Source of the DNA: Ruania halotolerans
GTDB taxonomy: Bacteria; Actinomycetota; Actinomycetes; Actinomycetales; Beutenbergiaceae
Direction of reading: 5' to 3'
Length of the DNA: 64,000 bases
Assembly: GCF_021049285.1 (NCBI RefSeq)
Contig: NZ_CP088017.1
Span: 1,995,380-2,059,379 of the forward strand
Shown piece by piece: positions 58,460 through 64,000 of the stretch (positions are counted from its first letter, which is position 1; each line of letters opens with the position of its first letter). The notes under the pieces were generated by a model. The model saw only the letters and a program-made list of their open reading frames with translations. It was not told the DNA's origin and made no database searches. The position numbers and the translations under genes were made by a program.

Positions 58460-59158
58460 TCACGCCGTGGGTCGTGCCACGAGTCCGGCACGGTGCGCGT
58501 AGACCACCGCCTGCACCCGATCGCGGGCACCGATCTTGGCGAGTACGTGCGAGACGTGCGTCTTCACCGTGGACTCGCCGACGAAGAGCTCGCCCGCGAT
58601 CTCTGCATTGGACATTCCTTCGGCGACAAGCACGAGAACGTCGAGTTCACGCGGAGTGAGCGGCTCGAACGGCTCATTGACCGTGCGGGTCGTGCGGTCC
58701 ATCCCCGGTGCGGGGGTGCTTTCGATGCGTGCGGCGCTGCCGGAGACCAGCCGGGAGATGACCTTCACAGTCATCTCCGGGGCGAGGAGGGCGTGCCCAC
58801 CCGAGACGGCACGGATCGCTGCGACGAGTTCGTCGGGGTCGGCGTTCTTCAGCAGAAACCCGCTCGCGCCGGCCTCGAGTGCGGCGAACAGATAGTCCTC
58901 GCGATCGAAGGTCGTCAGGATGATCACCCGCGCCAGATCCTCGGCCACGATCTGCCGGGTCGCCTCGATGCCGTCGGTTCCTGGCATCTGAACGTCCATG
59001 AGCACCACATCCGTGGGGACGCTGCGAACGAGATCCACCGCTGCGGCGCCGTCGGCGGCTTGGCCGATCACCTCAACGTCCTCTTCGACGGACAGGACCA
59101 TGGCGAACCCCGAACGGACGAGGGCCTGATCGTCCACGAGGGCTACTCGGATGGCCAT
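58460..59158 (-). CDS. NarL/FixJ family response regulator
   Basis: 232 aa from ATG 59158, AGGAG six bases upstream. Receiver: IRVALVDDQALVRSGFAMVL, phosphoacceptor Asp55 in VVLMDVQMPGTDG, and ASGFLLKNADPDE. HTH: LTPRELDVLVLVAEGMSNAE and VGESTVKTHVSHVLAKIGAR. Overlaps the kinase gene by 16 bases. Likely controls the downstream NatAB-like exporter. Confidence 0.93.
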   Translation of the reverse strand: MAIRVALVDDQALVRSGFAMVLSVEEDVEVIGQAADGAAAVDLVRSVPTDVVLMDVQMPGTDGIEATRQIVAEDLARVIILTTFDREDYLFAALEAGASGFLLKNADPDELVAAIRAVSGGHALLAPEMTVKVISRLVSGSAARIESTPAPGMDRTTRTVNEPFEPLTPRELDVLVLVAEGMSNAEIAGELFVGESTVKTHVSHVLAKIGARDRVQAVVYAHRAGLVARPTA

Positions 59159-60639
59159 GGGGAACTCCTGTTCTCGACCAGTGCGGTCGACTTCTCGACC
59201 GATTCGGCCGCTGTGCTGTTCTCGGTCACGGCCGCCTGCCCCGGTCGGCCGGCGAGGCCGGGAGTGCTGGCACGGTCTGGCTCCGGATCTGTTCCGGCGG
59301 CCTCCCGATAGGGAAACCGTACGCGAACCCGCCAACCGGGCGCCGTCGTCCGTGGCCCCGCCTCGACCTCGCCACGGTGCAAGGCGGCCCGTTCTGCGAT
59401 ACCGCGCAGACCGTACCCGGTACCCGAGGTGCCCTGGCGGGGCCGGCCGCCGTCAATCACCTCCACCTCGAGCCAGCGTGCCGTGTGCTCGCCGCCGGTA
59501 CGCACGGTCACCGAGGCCTGCCGGGCGGTGGAGTGCGTGCGGACGTTGGTCAGGGATTCCTGGACACACCGGTACGCAGACAGATCGAGCGGCGCGGAGA
59601 GCCGGTCCAGGTCCCCTTCCCGTGCCTCGATCCGGTAGACGTCCACGAGCAGCCCGGCTTCGGCATGGGTGCGCACGAGTGCGTCGATATCGCCCAGTCC
59701 AGGCTCGGGATGCCTGGTCTCCTCCCCGGGATCCTCACTGCGCAGCACCTGCAGCAATGACCGCATCTCGGCGACGGCTTCACGGCTGGTGGCTTCGATC
59801 GTGCGCAACGCCTCGGCGCTGGTGTCGGGGGAGACGGTCAGGACACGCCTCGCGGCAGCCGCCTGGACGCCGATCACGGAGACGTGGTGGGCCACCACAT
59901 CATGGAGTTCACGAGCGATTCTGACCCGCTCCTCGAGCACTGCGCGGTGAGCGAGCTCATCGGCCTGCTTGACGATCTTCTGCGCCTGCTCGCCCACCCG
60001 CACGCGATCCAGCGCAGTGCGCCATGCGGAGCGACCGACGAGCACCGCACCTCCGAAGTAGGCGGTGTTCATCACCATCGTGTACAGCACGTACGCAGCA
60101 AGCGGCGGCAAGGGGCCACTGGCATCCTCGAACAGGGGCGTGATCTCGGTGATCGCGTTCGTGAGCGTGAACGTGATGGAGATCCACAGGGACATCTCGG
60201 CCAGCACAGCCAAGACGACGATCCACAGCATTCTGCGGTCCTTGGCCCATGCCACGGCGGTGTAGAGAGTGGCGAAGTAGGCCACCTGGAACGGCGCCGA
60301 GACGGATGCCTCCGGACTCACGTAACTCAGCACCAGGAAGAGCGCCGACGTGGCAACGAGGGTCAGTAGCGGATACCGGCGGCGCATACTCAGCGGCAAC
60401 GACATGAGCGCGACGGCAACGTAGGCGCGCCACGACTGCTCGCCCTCGATAGCGATGCCGGCGGATTTCGATGCCAGCACCACACCGAGCGCCACGACGA
60501 GGTAGATCGCTGTGCCGACGACGTCCCGGTGCTGTTGCACCGCGGTCGGGCCGGGGCGCTCCCACCAGGGTTCCTCCGGATCGTTCAGCCAACCGAACAG
60601 CCTGCGCATGCGTACGGGCGCGGCAGGGAGAGCGGACAT
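59143..60639 (-). CDS. NarL-system sensor histidine kinase
   Basis: 498 aa from ATG 60639; a longer frame to 60801 runs into the iron-uptake promoter and lacks a ribosome site. Five TM helices (GTAIYLVVALGVVLASKSAG to AAYVLYTMVMNTAYFGGAVL) occupy residues ~35-210. The HisKA_3 box is VRIARELHDVVAHHVSVIGV, followed by HATPase motifs (SGTGYGLRGIAERAALHRGE). A Pro/Ser-rich C-terminal tail of about 55 residues follows, unusual for the family. Confidence 0.9.
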   Translation of the reverse strand: MSALPAAPVRMRRLFGWLNDPEEPWWERPGPTAVQQHRDVVGTAIYLVVALGVVLASKSAGIAIEGEQSWRAYVAVALMSLPLSMRRRYPLLTLVATSALFLVLSYVSPEASVSAPFQVAYFATLYTAVAWAKDRRMLWIVVLAVLAEMSLWISITFTLTNAITEITPLFEDASGPLPPLAAYVLYTMVMNTAYFGGAVLVGRSAWRTALDRVRVGEQAQKIVKQADELAHRAVLEERVRIARELHDVVAHHVSVIGVQAAAARRVLTVSPDTSAEALRTIEATSREAVAEMRSLLQVLRSEDPGEETRHPEPGLGDIDALVRTHAEAGLLVDVYRIEAREGDLDRLSAPLDLSAYRCVQESLTNVRTHSTARQASVTVRTGGEHTARWLEVEVIDGGRPRQGTSGTGYGLRGIAERAALHRGEVEAGPRTTAPGWRVRVRFPYREAAGTDPEPDRASTPGLAGRPGQAAVTENSTAAESVEKSTALVENRSSPWPSE

Positions 60640-60808
60640 GGAGCCCGAGCGTAGCCGTCGGCGACCGCAGGTCGCCTCCTTCCCACGATGGATCGTGCTC
60701 TGATCGGCTCGAACGTGCGCGGTGACATCTCGTCCACCAGCCCGAGGCGAGGAGATGCCGGTGGAATACGTCACACCGGTCTCACGGAACTGAGCAGGCA
60801 TGGTTGAC

Positions 60809-60827
60809 TAAGGCAATGCTCACCTCA
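60809..60827. promoter_or_regulatory. IdeR/DtxR-like iron box over the SIP start codon
   Basis: TAAGGCAATGCTCACCTCA matches about 15 of 19 positions of the actinobacterial iron box TTAGGCAAGGCTTACCTAA as I recall it. It overlaps the ATG at 60816, so repression would block both transcription and initiation. Confidence 0.5.
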
Positions 60828-61814
60828 CCCCCGGCTACGGAGACCGCGCTCAAGGACGACCGACCGGCGTACCGGCCCTACTCCGTCACGGTGCAGGCGA
60901 TCGAGGCTCTGAGCCCGCACTTCGTCCGTGTCACCTTCACCGGTCCGCAGTTGCACTGGTTCGGAACTGATGGTGACGATCAACGAATCAAGATCGTGTT
61001 TCCCCACGAGTCCACCGGCCAGGTCAGTGACATCGGCGCCGATGACGAGGAGGTCTGCCGTTCCGGTACCTGGTACGAGCGCTGGCGCGCCCTCCCGGCA
61101 GAATCCCGCAGTCCCATTCGCACGTACACGGTGCGCGCCGTGCGCACGCACCTCGGTGAGATCGACGTCGACATGGTCGCCCATGGGGACGCAGGGCCGG
61201 CCTCGCGCTGGTTGAATCAGGCGAGCGTGGGGGATGGGTTGGTCATCTCGGGGCCCGATGCACGATCGGTCTCTTCCACCGGAGGCCGTGACTGGGATCC
61301 GGGAACGGCGCAGGAGGTCCTGCTCGCCGGCGACGAGACCGCCGCGCCCGCGATCTGCGCGATCCTCGAACGGTTGGAGCCGGGACGGCGTGCCACGGCG
61401 TTCATCGAGATTCCCACCGCGGCGGATGAACTCGCCTGCACGCTCCCTCCGGGAGCGCAGATCACCTGGCTGGCCCGCGATGGCGCCGCGCATGGGGACA
61501 TCCTCGCTCCCACCGTGGTGGCCTGGGCGCGCGCCCATGCGGCACTGATCGGTCCCGGACGCGCCACGGCAGCGACCGACCTTGAGGACATCGACGTGGA
61601 TTCGGAGATCCTCTGGGACTCGCCGGTGCTGCGCCAGGCGCCGGATACCTGCGGACGTGGTCAGCGATGCGGATCCGACTTCTATGCGTGGTTCGCAGGG
61701 GAGGCCGCGGTGATCAAGTCGTTACGGCGGGTGCTGGTCTCCGAGATCGGGGTCTGCCGCCGCCGGGTCGCCTTCATGGGGTACTGGCGAGCCGGCCGCG
61801 CCGAGGGGCAGTAG
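60816..61814 (+). CDS. Siderophore-interacting protein (FAD-binding ferric-siderophore reductase)
   Basis: 332 aa. YSVTVQAIEALSPHFVRVTF, QRIKIVFP and IRTYTVRAVR make up the FAD-binding barrel; DVDMVAHGDAGPASRWLNQA and SVGDGLVISGPDARS lead to the NADH-binding part, LLAGDETAAPAICAILERLE; the tail YAWFAGEAAVIKSLRRVLVS is diagnostic of SIP. It releases iron from imported siderophores by reduction. TTG 60804 is an alternative start; ATG 60816 is used because the iron box centres on it. Followed 16 bp later by the FecCD permeases. Confidence 0.92.
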   Translation: MLTSPPATETALKDDRPAYRPYSVTVQAIEALSPHFVRVTFTGPQLHWFGTDGDDQRIKIVFPHESTGQVSDIGADDEEVCRSGTWYERWRALPAESRSPIRTYTVRAVRTHLGEIDVDMVAHGDAGPASRWLNQASVGDGLVISGPDARSVSSTGGRDWDPGTAQEVLLAGDETAAPAICAILERLEPGRRATAFIEIPTAADELACTLPPGAQITWLARDGAAHGDILAPTVVAWARAHAALIGPGRATAATDLEDIDVDSEILWDSPVLRQAPDTCGRGQRCGSDFYAWFAGEAAVIKSLRRVLVSEIGVCRRRVAFMGYWRAGRAEGQ

Positions 61815-61830
61815 CCGCACACCCACTGCC

Positions 61831-62931
61831 ATGACCTTCCCTTCCGCGCCGTCGGTGCCCGGCTCTGCCCCACCCCGTGCGGCCACCTCGATACTGCGCA
61901 CCTCCACACGTCGTCGGATACTCGGCGGAGGTGGCCTCGCCCTGCTGGTCCTCCTCCTGGTCGGGGCCAGCCTGGCCGTCGGGGCCCGGGAGATCAGCCT
62001 GACCGTGGTCTGGGCTGCCCTGGTGGACTACGTTCCGGGGAACGTCGAGCATGACGTGATCATCGATCAGCGGCTTCCTCGCACAGTCGTGGGACTTGCG
62101 GTCGGCGCCGCGCTGGGGGCGGCAGGGGTACTGATGCAGGGCCTGACCCGTAACCCATTGGCAGACCCGGGCCTGCTCGGAGTGAACGCAGGAGCCGCCT
62201 TCGCTGTGGTACTCGCCATCACATTCCTGGGCGTGAACAGCCCGGTGGCATTCCTTCCCTTCGCTTTCCTCGGAGCAGCTGGTGCCGCGGTGCTGGTGTA
62301 TCTGGTCAGTGCCGGTTCTCGCGACGGAGCCACGCCGGTCACGCTTGCCCTGGCCGGTACGGCAGTGACCGCCGGCGTGACGTCACTGATCATGCTGCTC
62401 CTGCTGTCCAACCCGCAGACGGTCAATGCCTATCGATTCTGGTCGGTCGGATCCTTGGCCGGACGCGATGGCACCACGCAGTCGTCCATGCTGGGCTCGC
62501 TGCTGCCCTTCCTGATCGCCGGCTTCGTCCTCGCCGCTGTGAGTACACGCTGGCTCAACCTGCTCGCACTCGGCACGGATGTCGCACGCGGCCTCGGCGT
62601 CCGGGTGGGCACCTCTCGCGCGTTGTCCGTGGTGGCCGTGGTGCTACTCGCCGGCTCGGCAACCGCGCTTGCCGGACCGATCGTCTTCGTGGGCTTGGTG
62701 GTCCCGCACGCGGTGCGGGCGGCCACGGGGCCGGATCATCGGTGGATGTTCGCCTATGCGCTCCCGGCCGGGGGCGCATTGCTGCTGGTGGCGGACGTGC
62801 TCGGCCGTGCGCTGGTGCGCCCGGGAGAGCTCGAGGCGGGACTGGTGGTGGCCGCCGTCGGAGCGCCGGTGATGATCGCGATCGTGCGCCGAGCGAACCT
62901 CGGCGGTGGGCGATCGGGGGGTGTGCAATGA
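61831..62931 (+). CDS. FecCD family iron-siderophore ABC permease
   Basis: 366 aa with 9-10 TM helices. ~30 residues of cytoplasmic start precede LALLVLLLVGASLAVGAREI; DQRLPRTVVGLAVGAALGAA, GVLMQGLTRNPLADPGLLGV and NAGAAFAVVLA are the family hallmark; AGPIVFVGLVVPHAVRAATG completes the ATPase-contact region. It pairs with the next gene to form a heterodimeric importer. The stop overlaps the next ATG by four bases. Confidence 0.93.
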   Translation: MTFPSAPSVPGSAPPRAATSILRTSTRRRILGGGGLALLVLLLVGASLAVGAREISLTVVWAALVDYVPGNVEHDVIIDQRLPRTVVGLAVGAALGAAGVLMQGLTRNPLADPGLLGVNAGAAFAVVLAITFLGVNSPVAFLPFAFLGAAGAAVLVYLVSAGSRDGATPVTLALAGTAVTAGVTSLIMLLLLSNPQTVNAYRFWSVGSLAGRDGTTQSSMLGSLLPFLIAGFVLAAVSTRWLNLLALGTDVARGLGVRVGTSRALSVVAVVLLAGSATALAGPIVFVGLVVPHAVRAATGPDHRWMFAYALPAGGALLLVADVLGRALVRPGELEAGLVVAAVGAPVMIAIVRRANLGGGRSGGVQ

Positions 62932-63977
62932 GCGAGCGGACCGGCCGGCCCGCAGATCTGGGCACCCTGGTGTTGCGCCGCGCCCGAGCGCGCCAGCGGC
63001 GTCGATACCGCGCCGTGATCGGATCGCTGACGGCGGCCGTCCTGGTGGCCGGATGGCTCACCCTGGCCTGGGGCACCGGGGCGGGTGAGGTAGTCGGTCA
63101 CCTTGGCGAACTGCTCGGCCTACCAGGCGCCGAGCGTTCCTTCGCCATTCGGCTGCGCTTGCCGCGCGCCGCCCTGAGCATTCTGGTGGGTATCGCCTTC
63201 GCGCTGGCGGGCGGCTTGTTCCAGTCGGTACTGCGCAACGCCCTCGCCAGCCCGGACATCCTCGGGGTAAACGCCGCCGCGTCCCTCGCGGGTGCCTGGG
63301 CGATCCTCGTGCTCGGAGTATCCGGCGCCCTGGTCTCCCTGGCAGCGTTCCTGGGTGCCGTGGCCGTGGCGGCGCTGATCGTGGTGCTCGCCTGGCGCGA
63401 CGGACTCTCCGGGCTGCGGTTCGTACTCATCGGCGTGGGGATGGCCTTCGTGGCCAACGCAGGGATCGGCTACCTGCTCACCCGGACCGAAGTCAACGAT
63501 GCGCGGTCTGCTCTGGTGTGGATGGTCGGTTCGATCGGCACGCCGGCATGGTCTGCCGTGGCCACCCTCGCGGTGGCGCTCATGGTGCTGGTGCCGCTCG
63601 CGGCGCTGGCTGTGTCCCGGCTTCGAGCGCTCGATCTGGGCGACGACACCGCCAGCGGGCTCGGTGTGCGAGCGAACCGGACCAGGGTACTGATTCTCGT
63701 CGTTGCAGTTGCCTTGGCCGCGGTGGCGACGGCCTTCGCCGGACCGATCGCCTTCGTGGCGTTCGTCAGTGCTCCGATTGCCCGCCGGATGCTGCCGGAG
63801 TCAGGTAGCGCCCTGGCGCCCGCGGCCCTGATCGGTGCCCTCGTGGTGCTGCTGGCCGGACTGGTGACCGACCAGCTCTTGGCGAGCTTCAACATCCCGG
63901 TCGGAATAGTCACCGGCGCCGTCGGTGCCCCGTATTTGTTGTGGCTGCTGGCCACGAGTGGAAGGACGCGCGGATGA
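62928..63977 (+). CDS. FecCD family iron-siderophore ABC permease
   Basis: 349 aa from ATG 62928; longer upstream frames overlap the first permease. A basic N-terminus (LRRARARQRRRYRAVIG) is followed by the TM series, with LRLPRAALSILVGIAFALAG, GLFQSVLRNALASPDILGVN and AGPIAFVAFVSAPIARRMLP. It is the FepG/FecD-type partner of the preceding permease. The stop overlaps another ATG (63974), as expected of an ATPase gene. Confidence 0.93.
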   Translation: MSERTGRPADLGTLVLRRARARQRRRYRAVIGSLTAAVLVAGWLTLAWGTGAGEVVGHLGELLGLPGAERSFAIRLRLPRAALSILVGIAFALAGGLFQSVLRNALASPDILGVNAAASLAGAWAILVLGVSGALVSLAAFLGAVAVAALIVVLAWRDGLSGLRFVLIGVGMAFVANAGIGYLLTRTEVNDARSALVWMVGSIGTPAWSAVATLAVALMVLVPLAALAVSRLRALDLGDDTASGLGVRANRTRVLILVVAVALAAVATAFAGPIAFVAFVSAPIARRMLPESGSALAPAALIGALVVLLAGLVTDQLLASFNIPVGIVTGAVGAPYLLWLLATSGRTRG

Positions 63978-64000
63978 GACCGACGAGCGGACGCAAGGTA
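63974..64000 (+). CDS. Start of next gene, probably iron ABC transporter ATPase (truncated)
   Basis: ATG 63974 overlaps the permease stop in ATGA, and the first nine codons read MRPTSGRKV to the window end. Only position suggests the FepC-like ATPase that is missing from this operon. Confidence 0.4.

Overview
The window is GC-rich, densely coded bacterial DNA with GTG and TTG starts and many 4-base ATGA/GTGA gene overlaps. Family content (NarL-type two-component systems, a DosR/DosS-like pair, a lipase-maturation-factor protein, DUF2236 and DUF2510 proteins, an LPXTG surface protein, IdeR-like and Pho-like boxes) points to a chromosomal segment of a high-GC Gram-positive actinobacterium. A micrococcal lineage such as Ruania/Beutenbergia is a guess from gene style, not something the sequence proves.

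Layout. 1-7.8 kb: a co-directional carbohydrate locus (FAD-dependent oxidoreductase cut by the window edge, dual metallo-beta-lactamase-fold protein, GH38 alpha-mannosidase, (alpha/alpha)6-barrel-like protein) ending in a 17-bp tandem repeat and a long hairpin. 8-10.9 kb: a minus-strand group (membrane protein, DUF2236 oxygenase-like, PIG-L deacetylase, small membrane protein). 10.97 kb: tRNA-Pro(GGG), followed by possible insertion-sequence debris. 11.3-16.3 kb: M20 amidohydrolase, then two divergent regulator/oxidoreductase pairs (SDR/LysR and MDR/MarR) with clear operators. 16.5-21.2 kb: two-component system plus MacB-like ABC exporter. 21.5-25.8 kb: sortase-anchored phosphoesterase and a divergent hydrolase/TetR pair.

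26-31.2 kb is a compact hypoxia/dormancy-type island: flavin-binding PNPOx-like protein, two universal stress proteins, a DosS-like GAF sensor kinase retaining the heme-ligand histidine, a DosR-like regulator, a DUF4287 protein and an SRPBCC protein. Two copies of a GGGACCnnnGGCCC element sit in front of its transcription units. 31.4-40.8 kb: AI-2E-type transporter, aldo/keto reductase, a small minus-strand operon (RibD-like reductase, VOC protein, membrane protein, frameshifted membrane gene), an orphan two-component system, a thiostrepton-resistance-type rRNA methyltransferase, a DUF421 protein and a lipase maturation factor.

41-48.2 kb: after a beta-propeller membrane protein comes a ugpAEB-like importer whose operon also encodes a glycerophosphodiester phosphodiesterase and an alkaline-phosphatase-superfamily phosphodiesterase. 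A PHO-box-like pair of 11-bp repeats lies upstream, suggesting phosphate-starvation scavenging. 48.2-50.6 kb: PadR/DUF1048/DrrAB-type exporter operon with palindromic operator. 50.8-56.1 kb: ASCH-like protein, heparinase II/III-like protein, NADP-type glutamate dehydrogenase, DUF2510 protein. 56.2-60.6 kb: a second two-component system with a NatAB-like ABC exporter. 60.8-64 kb: iron uptake (siderophore-interacting reductase, two FecCD permeases and the first codons of a probable ATPase) behind an IdeR/DtxR-like box.

The strongest leads are the DosRS-like island with its apparent ACG start and paired boxes, the Pho-boxed phosphodiester scavenging operon, the TsnR-like methyltransferase, and the mannosidase/oxidoreductase/dual-MBL locus. 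All functional calls come from reading motifs by eye; no database search was run.
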